Shown in pieces: positions 8,518 to 15,904 of a stretch of DNA of 26,559 nucleotides. How positions within the stretch are numbered: the first letter of the stretch is position 1; each line of letters begins with the position of its first letter. The DNA lies in assembly GCA_964581115.1 (NCBI GenBank), contig CAZOMY010000039.1, forward strand, positions 1 to 26,559, in the 5' to 3' direction. The translations under genes were made by a program, and so were the position numbers. The DNA comes from 2-02-FULL-55-14 sp964581115 (GTDB lineage: Bacteria; Bacteroidota; Ignavibacteria; UBA10030). The notes under the pieces were generated by a model. The model was not told the origin of the DNA. It worked only from the letters and a program-made list of their open reading frames with translations, and did no database searches.

Positions 8518-9141
8518 TCAATCGGTGATCTCGACCGTCGTGCCGATCATTTCCGGTCCTTCGATACGCCGAACGATGAGGTCGGCCACGTCGTCCCGTG
8601 AGATGCGCGGGAACGCCGTGACATCAAGCCCCGTGCCGACGCGATACCGTCCCGTCGGAGGCGCGTTCATGAGGATGGTAGGAAGGGCGATGAACCATTC
8701 GAGTCCGCTGGCGCGCAGCATCGCCTCCGCACGCTCTTTGTCCTCCATCCGGCGGCGGATCGCCGTCCAGAGGAGCTTCGTATAGAATCCGCGACGCGAG
8801 GCCCCCGTCCCGAACGCCGAGACGAACAATAACCGTCGAACGCCGAGCTCTCGCATCGCCGGAAGAAGGTTCGCCATGACCTCCGACGAAACGGTCACTC
8901 GCGCGCCCGCCGAACGCTTCGGGCCTATGGCGTGGACGACCACGTCAGCCCCTTCGATCGCTTTTCGGATCTCGTCCGCCTTCAGCGGGTCCGCCATGTG
9001 GACCGTGTGCCGTTCGTGCACGGCCATGACCGACGGAGGCGTCCGGTGGACCGCCACGACCTCGTGACCGGCCTCCAGGGCCCTCATCACGATCCGCCGG
9101 CCCGTTTCACCACTTGCACCAAAGACCACCACGCGCTTCAT
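8518..9141 (-). CDS. NAD(P)-binding Rossmann protein (atypical SDR, NAD(P)H-binding family)
   Basis: This 207-residue protein opens with the dinucleotide-binding loop VVFGASGETGRRIV at residues 4-17. It continues with VVVHAIGP and the LLFVSAFGTGAS strand typical of the NmrA-like/atypical short-chain dehydrogenase group. There is no YxxxK catalytic pair in the usual place. Members include flavin reductase/BVR-B-like and nucleoside-diphosphate-sugar epimerase-like proteins; the substrate is not predictable. A GGAGGTG ribosome-binding site lies upstream of the ATG. The gap to the preceding small membrane protein gene is 27 nt, so the two are likely co-transcribed. Confidence 0.85.
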   Translation of the reverse strand: MKRVVVFGASGETGRRIVMRALEAGHEVVAVHRTPPSVMAVHERHTVHMADPLKADEIRKAIEGADVVVHAIGPKRSAGARVTVSSEVMANLLPAMRELGVRRLLFVSAFGTGASRRGFYTKLLWTAIRRRMEDKERAEAMLRASGLEWFIALPTILMNAPPTGRYRVGTGLDVTAFPRISRDDVADLIVRRIEGPEMIGTTVEITD

Positions 9142-9168
9142 TCCGGCACACCTCCATAGACGATTCCA

Positions 9169-9528
9169 TTACTGATTCTTATCGTTCTCCGCCGTGTGTT
9201 GCGGACCGCATCCACATCTCCGCTCCCATTCCTCCTTGAACCGCTCCCGTTCTTCGGGGGCCATCGAGGCAAGCTTCTCTTCAAACTTGCGTTTCCAATG
9301 GTCGCGGCTCGGCGGCCCCTGAGACGCCCGCCACCGTCCGACGCCGCGCAGCAGGATCTGTGTCAGCAACAACAGGGAGACCCCCTGCCAGTAGGTCAGC
9401 GCCGGAACGCCGAACACGTCGGGCATGAGCGCATTCCACAACACCGTTACCAGCCCGCCCAGTGCCAGGATTGTCACGGCCGTCACAGCCACGATGGCCG
9501 CGGCCTTCTTCAACCACCACGCGTTCAT
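9169..9528 (-). CDS. Small membrane protein coupled to ECF sigma factor
   Basis: This 119-residue protein has two hydrophobic segments (about residues 9-36 and 42-63). A charged tail rich in Arg/Glu follows, including the MAPEERERFKEEWERRCGC stretch. No named domain is recognised. Its ribosome-binding site AGGAG overlaps the TAG stop of the sigma factor, whose reading frame ends 9 nt upstream, so translation is probably coupled. In FCB genomes and elsewhere, small membrane proteins encoded directly after ECF sigma genes are often their anti-sigma partners. That role is an inference from position here; the classical zinc anti-sigma HxxxCxxC motif is not visible. Confidence 0.75.
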   Translation of the reverse strand: MNAWWLKKAAAIVAVTAVTILALGGLVTVLWNALMPDVFGVPALTYWQGVSLLLLTQILLRGVGRWRASQGPPSRDHWKRKFEEKLASMAPEERERFKEEWERRCGCGPQHTAENDKNQ

Positions 9529-9537
9529 ATCGTGCTC

Positions 9538-10116
9538 CTACAATTGATCAAGCTCGTGATACAGTTCCTGCAGCCGGTCCCGGAGGTGCAGCACCGCGTA
9601 CCGCTTGCGCGAGAGCAGCGTGTTCAGCGGCGCGCCGGTGATCTCCGCCATTTCCTTGAAGCTTTTTCCTTCCAGCTCATGCCACACGAAGACCTGCCGC
9701 TGGTCTTCAGGAAGCTCGTCCAATGCGTCGGCGAGTTCCTTCCAGACCAGCGAGCGCGCATACACCCGGTCGGGGTCCTGCTTCGGGTCAAAGAGGATCT
9801 CCTCCAAGTTCAACGGCGCTTCAGGGTCTCCTGACCCGGCCGCCGGGCGGTCGGGACGCTTTCGCCGGTACCAGTCGATGATCCGGTTGCGCGCCACGCG
9901 AAACAACCACGCCGTCACCTGCTCAATCGGGTCCGTGACGCTGTACGACGAAACGAGTTGCGCGAGCACATCCTGCAGGATGTCCTCCGCATCGGCGTCG
10001 TTGCGCACCCGGCGCCGGATGAAATCCGACAGGCGCTGACGCTCCTGCCGGACCGTCCTCGTCAGGACGGCGTCTCGTTGTCGTTCAGCGGTCACAGGGT
10101 TGAGGGCGGCTTCCAT
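9538..10116 (-). CDS. ECF-type RNA polymerase sigma factor
   Basis: The protein is about 192 residues from the ATG chosen here (MEAALNPV). Region 2 is DAEDILQDVLAQLV followed by AWLFRVARNRIIDWYRRK, and region 4 is LPEDQRQVFVWHELEGKSFKEMAEITGAPLNTLLSRKRYAV, the helix-turn-helix that reads the -35 element. Region 3 is absent, as in ECF sigmas. An in-frame start 32 codons further upstream (10212) would add an atypical leader that runs into a palindromic spacer, so it is less likely; no clear ribosome-binding site supports either. It heads a run of closely spaced minus-strand genes (small membrane protein, NAD(P)-binding protein, M1 peptidase, ABC exporter), which it might activate. Confidence 0.87.
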   Translation of the reverse strand: MEAALNPVTAERQRDAVLTRTVRQERQRLSDFIRRRVRNDADAEDILQDVLAQLVSSYSVTDPIEQVTAWLFRVARNRIIDWYRRKRPDRPAAGSGDPEAPLNLEEILFDPKQDPDRVYARSLVWKELADALDELPEDQRQVFVWHELEGKSFKEMAEITGAPLNTLLSRKRYAVLHLRDRLQELYHELDQL

Positions 10117-10162
10117 GGCCCATGTAGACGCACGGAAAAGCCGGATATTGTGAGAAGAGGTC

Positions 10163-10256
10163 CTTGAGACTTGGTGCTTGGAATTGAAGGTTGGAACTTG
10201 AAGCTTTGGCAAGCATCAAGTTCGAACATCTGATCCTCAAGTACTACGTGCCAACA
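10163..10256. repeat. Palindromic spacer upstream of the sigma factor
   Basis: The core is a strong hairpin: GAACTTGA (10194-10201) pairs with TCAAGTTC (10216-10223), and GCTT with AAGC across a TGGC loop. Outside it the arms continue as imperfect CTTGG/TTGAAGG-type units against a diverged complement ending in GTGCCAAC. It occupies most of the sigma factor leader region. Confidence 0.45.
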
Positions 10257-10281
10257 ATGAGTGTGGTGCTGGAAAACACAA

Positions 10282-10309
10282 GTCCCGCCAGACGCGCGCC
10301 CGGCGGGAC
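10282..10309 (-). terminator. Rho-independent terminator of the exported-protein gene
   Basis: GTCCCGCC (10282-10289) and GGCGGGAC (10302-10309) form a perfect 8-bp GC-rich stem. On the minus strand it is followed by TTGTGTTTT and lies about 28 nt past the stop of the gene at 10337-10894. Confidence 0.7.
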
Positions 10310-10336
10310 CCGGATCGGAAACGCCGCACGGCTGAA

Positions 10337-10894
10337 CTACTTCTCTTCGGGCAGCTTCTCCAGCTTCGCCAGGTCGATGGCGCCCAGGACCTGCTTCATC
10401 AACGCGGCATCGTTCGAATGGCGGATCTCGACCTCGACGAGGAATCGATTCGCCACGCCGAAGCTCGTTGTCATAGATCGGAAGTCGCCGGTCTGTCCTT
10501 TCTCAATGCCTTTGTACCTCTCCAGGACCGTGACCGATCGCTCGTAGTTGTCGTCGGTCTCCGACTCGAACTCCTGCATGCTTGAGAACATCATCAGCGC
10601 GTACGGCATGCCGACCATGTCCTGGATCTTCACGCTGATCCCCACCGGCGGAAGAGCTTCCTCCCCTTCCTTCAGGTCCTGCTTGACTTGCTGACGGTAC
10701 TCGACCGAAGCTTCCGACGTCGACATTCCCATGGCGGTCTGGGTACGTCCGTCGGGTTTCTCGCGATCGAAGCCTGCGATCTCCTTCGCCGGAAGGCATT
10801 CTTGGAGCTTCTTGAAGTGAATGGTCTTCACCTGCGCCATGGCACCGAGCATGACCGACATCAACGCAACCGTGGTGAGCAATGAGTTTTTCAT
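10337..10894 (-). CDS. Exported protein of unknown function, downstream of MarR regulator
   Basis: This 185-residue protein starts with a signal peptide (MKNSLLTTVALMSVMLGAMAQ). The mature part is alpha/beta with no catalytic motif that I recognise; notable segments are ISVKIQDMVGMPYALMMFSS and a C-terminal NRFLVEVEIRH. It contains one cysteine after the signal (LQECLPA), so it is probably soluble periplasmic and not disulfide-bonded. The ATG at 10894 is preferred over the upstream in-frame start because it begins the signal peptide and has a GGAG ribosome-binding site. It lies 38 nt after marR and ends in a good terminator, so the two form a bicistronic unit. Function unknown. Confidence 0.82.
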   Translation of the reverse strand: MKNSLLTTVALMSVMLGAMAQVKTIHFKKLQECLPAKEIAGFDREKPDGRTQTAMGMSTSEASVEYRQQVKQDLKEGEEALPPVGISVKIQDMVGMPYALMMFSSMQEFESETDDNYERSVTVLERYKGIEKGQTGDFRSMTTSFGVANRFLVEVEIRHSNDAALMKQVLGAIDLAKLEKLPEEK

Positions 10895-10932
10895 GATGGG
10901 ACTCCGATGCGAACGTGACGATCGAACGGCGC

Positions 10933-11388
10933 TCAGCTCTTGACCCACGATTTCATGGCGTCGCGGAGCTTCGCCATCGCCATCAGCACGCCATCCGTTG
11001 TTCCTTTGGGCAGTAGCCGGATGATGTCTTCGTGGGTTCGTATGTAGGAATCCTCCATCCGTTGCTGGGCCGCCCGCCCCTGTTCGGTGAGTGAGATGTC
11101 CATCACGCGGCGGTCGCGCTTGCTGATGGCACGACGCACGAACTTCTTCTCCTCGAGACCGTCGATGATGCGGGTGAGCCGGCTGGCGGAAAGGCCCAGG
11201 CGCTCAGCGAGGTCGTTGACCGAAAGGACCGCCTCAGACCGGAATGCGCGAAAGAGTTTGAATTCCGCGACCGAGAGCTTCAGTTCGGCGGCGATGCGCT
11301 CGCGTTTTTCCTGACAGTGTTCGAGAAGCTCGAACGTCAAGTCGGCCATCTCTTCGGCCTGTCGGCGCTTGTCGGACGGAGCTGGCAT
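10933..11388 (-). CDS. MarR-family transcriptional regulator
   Basis: This 151-residue protein has the winged helix-turn-helix of the MarR family. The recognition region is LSVNDLAERLGLSASRLTRIIDGLEEKKFVRR and the wing is ISKRDRRVMDISLTEQGRAA, with flanking dimerisation helices. MarR proteins bind as dimers to palindromic operators and release DNA on binding small ligands or on oxidation. It has one cysteine (EHCQEKR), so redox control is possible but not shown. It is followed by the exported protein gene and preceded by a TTGACC-17-TACGTT promoter, so autoregulation of this pair is likely. Confidence 0.9.
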   Translation of the reverse strand: MPAPSDKRRQAEEMADLTFELLEHCQEKRERIAAELKLSVAEFKLFRAFRSEAVLSVNDLAERLGLSASRLTRIIDGLEEKKFVRRAISKRDRRVMDISLTEQGRAAQQRMEDSYIRTHEDIIRLLPKGTTDGVLMAMAKLRDAMKSWVKS

Positions 11389-11408
11389 GGTGGGGTTTGG
11401 CGCGATGC

Positions 11409-11437
11409 AACGTAGCGGATTTCCGGCATACGGTCAA
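11409..11437 (-). promoter_or_regulatory. Sigma70-like promoter of marR
   Basis: Read on the minus strand, TTGACC (11437-11432) and TACGTT (11414-11409) are separated by 17 nt. The predicted transcription start lies near 11402, leaving a leader of about 14 nt to the marR ATG, which has no evident ribosome-binding site. Confidence 0.45.
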
Positions 11438-11543
11438 GGGGCGGACAGGATTGGGTCAGGAACCACCATGGACAGCAAGGGGCCCAACACATACGCCCCG
11501 GCGCAGTGAACCGCTTATCAAATGCCACGACAGTCTCGGGAAG

Positions 11544-11559
11544 ATGTAGAACTCTACAT
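11544..11559. promoter_or_regulatory. Perfect 16-bp palindrome, candidate operator
   Basis: ATGTAGA-AC-TCTACAT is a perfect inverted repeat with 7-bp arms and a 2-bp spacer, the size bound by MarR-type dimers. It lies in the 340-nt divergent region between marR and the metallophosphoesterase gene, about 155 nt from marR and 170 nt from the other start. Binding by the neighbouring MarR is an inference. The rest of 11389-11728 shows no gene. Confidence 0.4.
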
Positions 11560-11728
11560 GCGTCAGACAAACGGCCTTCCTTCACGTCCCGCTTGAAGTA
11601 TGGATCATCGCCGCGCGATGTTTGCGGAATGACTCCGCCTGCACTTCGTGGTGTCTTTTTGTCTCCGACATTTCCAGGTCTTCGGGAATTCTCCTACATT
11701 CATTCACGTTGCTCGATCGCCTGCTCAT

Positions 11729-12928
11729 ATGAACGCCATCCTCTTCTTTGTCGTCTTCATTCTCATCCTCACAGGGGGCTACGGGTACGTCGGTCTTCGC
11801 TTCATTCAACCGATGCAGCTTCCTTCTCCATGGAACCTTGTGGCATGGGGAGCGCTCGTCGCCCTCCTCATCATCCCCGCAGCCGGAATGTTCATCTCGT
11901 TCAACCGCATCGAGCGATGGTGGTCCGTGGCCGCTTCGTGGATGGCGTATGTCAGCCTTGGACTCTTCTCGTTTCTCTTTACGTTGACGGTGCTCAAGGA
12001 CCTGGGCGTGCTGGGTTGGGGGATCTGGGAGAAGAGTCGCGACCTTCTCGGATCTGCGACTTCGGCCGAAGCGCTGGCCGACCCGGAGCGAAGGCAATGG
12101 CTCGTGAGGAGCTTCCATCTGTCATTGTTGGGCGTCGCAAGTGGACTCACGGGATACGCTATCTTCGAAGCGCGGCGGCGTCCGGCCGTCGTGGAGGTCC
12201 AGATCCCGCTTCCGGATCTCCCCGTATCGTTCGACGGCTTCCGGATCGTCCAGCTTACCGACATTCATGCTGGTTTGACCGTCGCCCGGCCGTTCGTCGA
12301 AACCGTCGTGGAGATGGCCAACGAATTGCGGGGCGACCTCATCGCCTTCACGGGCGACCTCGTCGACGGCACCGTCGCCCATTTGCGTGAGCATGTCTGG
12401 CCGATGGCACGGTTGACGGCTCCGTACGGACGCTTTTTTGTGACGGGCAATCATGAGTATTATTCCGGCGCTGAGGCATGGGTGGAGGAAGCAAAACGCC
12501 TCGGATTCGACGTACTGATGAACGAGCACCGCGTGATCCATCGCGACGGCGGACGGCTCGTGCTCGGCGGAGTGGCCGATATCGGGGCCAAGGATTTCGT
12601 GCCCGACCATCGGTCCGATCCCGTCGCGGCGTTCGATGGCGCGCCTGCCGGGCTTGTGCGGGTGCTGCTGGCTCATCAGCCCCGCAGTCTTGAGGGTGCG
12701 CGCGCCGCGGGCGTCGACCTGATGATCTCCGGACACACCCACGGCGGGCAGTTCTTTCCGTGGAACCTCTTGGCCGCTGTCGGCCAGCCCATGCTGAAAG
12801 GATTGAAGCAGTTCGGGTCGACCTGGCTCTACGTGAGCGAAGGAACCGGCTACTGGGGACCTCCCCTGCGCCTCGGCACGCGGTCGGAGATCACCGTCAT
12901 CACCCTCCGAAGGTCCGCCAATGTCTGA
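11729..12928 (+). CDS. Membrane-anchored metallophosphoesterase (YaeI-like)
   Basis: This 399-residue protein has four predicted N-terminal membrane segments (about residues 3-25, 33-56, 66-92 and 131-150), then a calcineurin-like phosphoesterase domain. Metal ligands are DIH (D178, H180), GDLVDG (D210), GNHE (N241, H242), the LLAHQP histidine and GHTHGG (H336, H338). The family hydrolyses phosphomonoesters or phosphodiesters with a dimetal centre; close relatives act on UDP-diacylglucosamine or envelope phosphates, but the substrate here is unknown. The ATG at 11729 starts cleanly before the first membrane helix; the frame is open further upstream but that part looks non-coding. It overlaps the next gene by 8 nt, indicating coupling. 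Confidence 0.9.
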   Translation: MNAILFFVVFILILTGGYGYVGLRFIQPMQLPSPWNLVAWGALVALLIIPAAGMFISFNRIERWWSVAASWMAYVSLGLFSFLFTLTVLKDLGVLGWGIWEKSRDLLGSATSAEALADPERRQWLVRSFHLSLLGVASGLTGYAIFEARRRPAVVEVQIPLPDLPVSFDGFRIVQLTDIHAGLTVARPFVETVVEMANELRGDLIAFTGDLVDGTVAHLREHVWPMARLTAPYGRFFVTGNHEYYSGAEAWVEEAKRLGFDVLMNEHRVIHRDGGRLVLGGVADIGAKDFVPDHRSDPVAAFDGAPAGLVRVLLAHQPRSLEGARAAGVDLMISGHTHGGQFFPWNLLAAVGQPMLKGLKQFGSTWLYVSEGTGYWGPPLRLGTRSEITVITLRRSANV

Positions 12929-14738
12929 CCCACCAGCGGACGAAAAGACCGATCGCCCAACGCCCCGACTGACAGCGCGTGAATCTTCCGTCCTTTTCTG
13001 GTCGCTCGTGGTCGTTGGCGTCGTCCTTGCGCTCGCCGTCATTCCCGGCGTCTTCATCATCGACGAACCCAACTATCTCTCGACGGTGGTGGGCGTTCGC
13101 CACGGCACATGGTTCGTCCCCGGAACGGATGGACTTCCACCAACCCGGGAACTGGTAGCGTTCGACCCCGAAGCGCCGTCCCGCAGTATTTCAACTACAC
13201 CGGTCGCCTCCCTCGCCCCGCCTCTGTATGCCGTTCTCGCTCTTCCTGTCTCCTGGTTCGGATGGACGTCGTTGTTCTTTCTGAACGTGGTCGGCTTTGT
13301 GCTTGCGACGTGGGTCGTCTATGTGCTCGTGCGCGAGCAGGGCGGTTCGATCTCCGGCGCGGTCCTTGGCGCAACCCTCTTCGGCTTGGGCGGCTTTTCG
13401 ATCGAATATGCACTCGGCATGTGGCCGCATATGGTCTCGGTCGCATTCACATCGGCGGCTCTGCTTGCTGCGACGCGCAGCATCGACCGACGGTCCCTCT
13501 TCCATGCATTCCTCGCAGGATGCCTGTCGGCGGTGGCCGTCGGTGTGCGTGAACAATCGATCATCATCGTCGGCGGTCTCGGCATCGGGATCTTCCTGTT
13601 GTCTCGGCCACGATTGCGCTCGATAGCCATGTTTGCGGTCGGAGCCGCAATACCGCTCTTGAGTATCGCTGCGATCAATGCCGAGCGACTGGGCGTTTTT
13701 CATCCCCTCCCCAAGCTCGTGACGTTTACCGTCGACGTACGCGAAGCGGCGGCGAACACGGCCACCACGGGGGGGCCGGCCGCGGTGTTGTGGGCCAAGG
13801 TCATCGACTTCAGACGCCACCCGCCCTTTTCTGAGCCGCGCCGTGAGCAATTGTTCCGCAACGAACCTGTGACCGGCGTGCCTCTTGTTGGCGGCGGGGT
13901 CGTCAAGAAGGCGCTTCTCCAGTCGGCGCCGTGGATCGCGCTGGCCTTCACAGTGCTGGTCGTTGGCTGGCGAGGGCCGAAGCATCAGCGACCCGTCCCT
14001 CTGACGTTCCTGCTTCTGGCCGCCGGCGTTGTGGTACCGATGCTGGCCGTTGTCGCCGCAGCCGGGTTTGGTCGTTCGGACGGTCTTGCCTACAATCAGC
14101 GGTACTTTCTTGAGATGGTGCCCGTTTTCGCCGTACTCGTAGGCCTTTCAGCGGGCTCGCACCTTCGTCCGGCCTGGGTCGCACTGGGCGGGGTTGCTGC
14201 CATCGTGGGTGCGGTGGCCATGTTCTCGCTGATACCGATCCCCCATCAGTACACCGAAATCGCCGTCCTCCCGCTGCTGCTGGCACTGGCCTCGGCCGTT
14301 GCCGGAATCGCCTGTTGGAAACGATCCGCCGGTGTATTCGCATCGGTCGTGCTGGGTCTTGCCCTCGGCTGGTCGGTCTTGATCCATCTCGTCGACGATG
14401 TCAGGGCCTCGCGCGCCCGTCGATCTTCGAATCTGGCGATCTTCGAAGCCATCGAACCGCACATTCCCCGTGGCGCGGCGTTGTTCACGTACGGCGGCGG
14501 CCGTGATGCGGTCGGACCGCTCATGCTGACGAAGGACGTACTTCTCCTCGACGCTTGGGCCGACGAAGGAGCTGATGCCGTTCGCATGATCGATGCGCTG
14601 CACGCTCGCGGCCAACGTGTTTTTGTTCGCCCCGATGGATTCCCCCCACGAGTGCTGGCCAACATGATGGACCGACGCCGGGTGGTGCACCTGCGCGAGA
14701 CCTTTCCCTTCCTCGCCGAGATCGTCACGCCTTCATAA
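12921..14738 (+). CDS. Polytopic membrane protein, probable GT-C-fold glycosyltransferase
   Basis: This 605-residue protein has about a dozen predicted membrane helices from residue 23 onward and a soluble C-terminal segment of about 90 residues. After helix 1 comes PGVFIIDEPNYL (D48, E49), the position and type of acidic pair found in the first loop of GT-C glycosyltransferases of the PMT/ArnT/GT39-83 kind. These use lipid-linked sugars to glycosylate proteins or lipids on the outer face of the inner membrane. The family assignment rests on topology and this motif only. Its start codon lies within the end of the metallophosphoesterase gene, so the two are probably translated together and may both act on envelope lipids. 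A general permease-like protein is the alternative. Confidence 0.7.
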   Translation: MSDPPADEKTDRPTPRLTARESSVLFWSLVVVGVVLALAVIPGVFIIDEPNYLSTVVGVRHGTWFVPGTDGLPPTRELVAFDPEAPSRSISTTPVASLAPPLYAVLALPVSWFGWTSLFFLNVVGFVLATWVVYVLVREQGGSISGAVLGATLFGLGGFSIEYALGMWPHMVSVAFTSAALLAATRSIDRRSLFHAFLAGCLSAVAVGVREQSIIIVGGLGIGIFLLSRPRLRSIAMFAVGAAIPLLSIAAINAERLGVFHPLPKLVTFTVDVREAAANTATTGGPAAVLWAKVIDFRRHPPFSEPRREQLFRNEPVTGVPLVGGGVVKKALLQSAPWIALAFTVLVVGWRGPKHQRPVPLTFLLLAAGVVVPMLAVVAAAGFGRSDGLAYNQRYFLEMVPVFAVLVGLSAGSHLRPAWVALGGVAAIVGAVAMFSLIPIPHQYTEIAVLPLLLALASAVAGIACWKRSAGVFASVVLGLALGWSVLIHLVDDVRASRARRSSNLAIFEAIEPHIPRGAALFTYGGGRDAVGPLMLTKDVLLLDAWADEGADAVRMIDALHARGQRVFVRPDGFPPRVLANMMDRRRVVHLRETFPFLAEIVTPS

Positions 14739-14752
14739 AGTTCTGTACCTCA

Positions 14753-14781
14753 CTGGCACGACATTTTTCGGGGCGTGTCAG
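14753..14781 (+). terminator. Hairpin after the GT-C-like gene, possible terminator
   Basis: CTGGCACG (14753-14760) pairs with CGTGTCAG (14774-14781) with one G-U wobble, 15 nt after the stop. There is no U-tract after the stem, so termination would be weak. The remainder of 14782-14973 holds no gene that I can see. Confidence 0.3.
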
Positions 14782-14973
14782 AATCAAGAATCGTCTGCGG
14801 GCAGACGTTGTGCATTGCATTTCCCTCATTCTTCACCGTACTTATGGGGTGAATGTGCGGCACGTCACGACGCTTGACGACGGCTATGCCCTCTGACGAC
14901 GCATCATCGCTCTCTGTTTCGCCGTCCCCACGACGGCGACCCAACCCGTCGCACTCTCCGCTGAGGTGATGCC

Positions 14974-15744
14974 ATGACCATCCACTATTACATGCTGTGC
15001 TACCGGACCGAAGCGCTCGTTGCTTCGCATCTCGACCCCGAATCGTTCGGCCGCTACATGGCGATCGGGACGCAGAAGCTCACGAAGGGCAATGTCATGT
15101 TCTTCGAGATCGACCCGGCGCTCAAGAGCTCGTACTTCAAGCTCGATGACATCGCTCAACGGTGCGTGCCCCATGCCGACGGCAGCCCGAAACGGAGCAA
15201 ATACATCAGCATCTACCGGGTGCTCGAACATCTGCCGACCGAGACCTTCGGCTCGCTCTACCTTGTGACCGCCGACGGGCGGGTGCTCAAGCTCGATGCC
15301 GACGCTCACTCCGCTGAGATTGCGAATCACGGTGTGCATCTGTATTACGAACTCTGTCCCGTCTCTCCCCTCGTTGTGTCGGCCTTGCCGCCGGGACGTT
15401 TCGCACAGTTCATGACCAACCCGGCGAATCCGGTCCACGTGCCTCGCATCTTCTTCGCCGACCTGCTGCTCGAACAGGACGAGGCGGGCCATCTCGCCGG
15501 CTACCTCCCCTACCACGACCCGATGCACCTGCTGCAATGCGTCGAAGAGGTCCGGAAAGGGGGAAACAAGCCGACAAAGACCGTGTCGCGCAATCCGGCT
15601 CATCATGGGTTCTTTCGAACGATCAACCGGGGCTTCTTTCTTGGAGACCAGCAGAGCATCAAGGTCTATCGCTTCCCCGACCGGCGTGAGCTGGAGGTCG
15701 AACACGCTCGGTGGTGGCGGTCAGCTTCGGAAAGCCTTTCATAG
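14974..15744 (+). CDS. Conserved-looking cytosolic protein of unknown function
   Basis: This 256-residue protein lacks a signal peptide or membrane helix. A GAGGTG ribosome-binding site 6 nt before the ATG supports the start. No domain is recognised. The chain is rich in aromatic residues and histidine (for example HYYMLCYRTEA at the start, HGVHLYYELCP in the middle and YHDPMHLLQC near residue 185) and ends in a basic segment. The third codon positions are GC-rich as in neighbouring genes, so it is a resident coding sequence. It is flanked by spacers with hairpins or repeats and appears monocistronic. A ligand- or metal-binding role is possible from the histidines but nothing firm can be said. 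Confidence 0.75.
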   Translation: MTIHYYMLCYRTEALVASHLDPESFGRYMAIGTQKLTKGNVMFFEIDPALKSSYFKLDDIAQRCVPHADGSPKRSKYISIYRVLEHLPTETFGSLYLVTADGRVLKLDADAHSAEIANHGVHLYYELCPVSPLVVSALPPGRFAQFMTNPANPVHVPRIFFADLLLEQDEAGHLAGYLPYHDPMHLLQCVEEVRKGGNKPTKTVSRNPAHHGFFRTINRGFFLGDQQSIKVYRFPDRRELEVEHARWWRSASESLS

Positions 15745-15815
15745 TGCGTTCAGGAGAGATTGGCGGAGTACGATGGTCGATCGACGATTCTCGATCATCG
15801 GGAAACCTTCACCGG

Positions 15816-15862
15816 TCACTGTTCACCTTTCACCGTTCATGTTTTAGCCTTCACTGTTCACC
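15816..15862. repeat. TTCACC-type tandem repeat upstream of hppA
   Basis: TCACTGTTCACC occurs twice (15816-15827 and 15851-15862), and between and around the copies the sequence is built of TTCACCN-like units. Just upstream, GATGGTCGA and TCGATCATC (about 15773-15800) can form a small hairpin. This fills the 160-nt gap before hppA; no function is evident. Confidence 0.5.
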
Positions 15863-15904
15863 AATTCTCCACCTTGACCATCAGATGTTTCAAAGGATAC
15901 GCTC

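Noticed and set aside
13191..13985. 264-codon minus-strand frame
   Set aside because: Antisense to the GT-C-like membrane protein, whose overlap with the preceding gene and hydrophobic pattern show the plus strand is coding.
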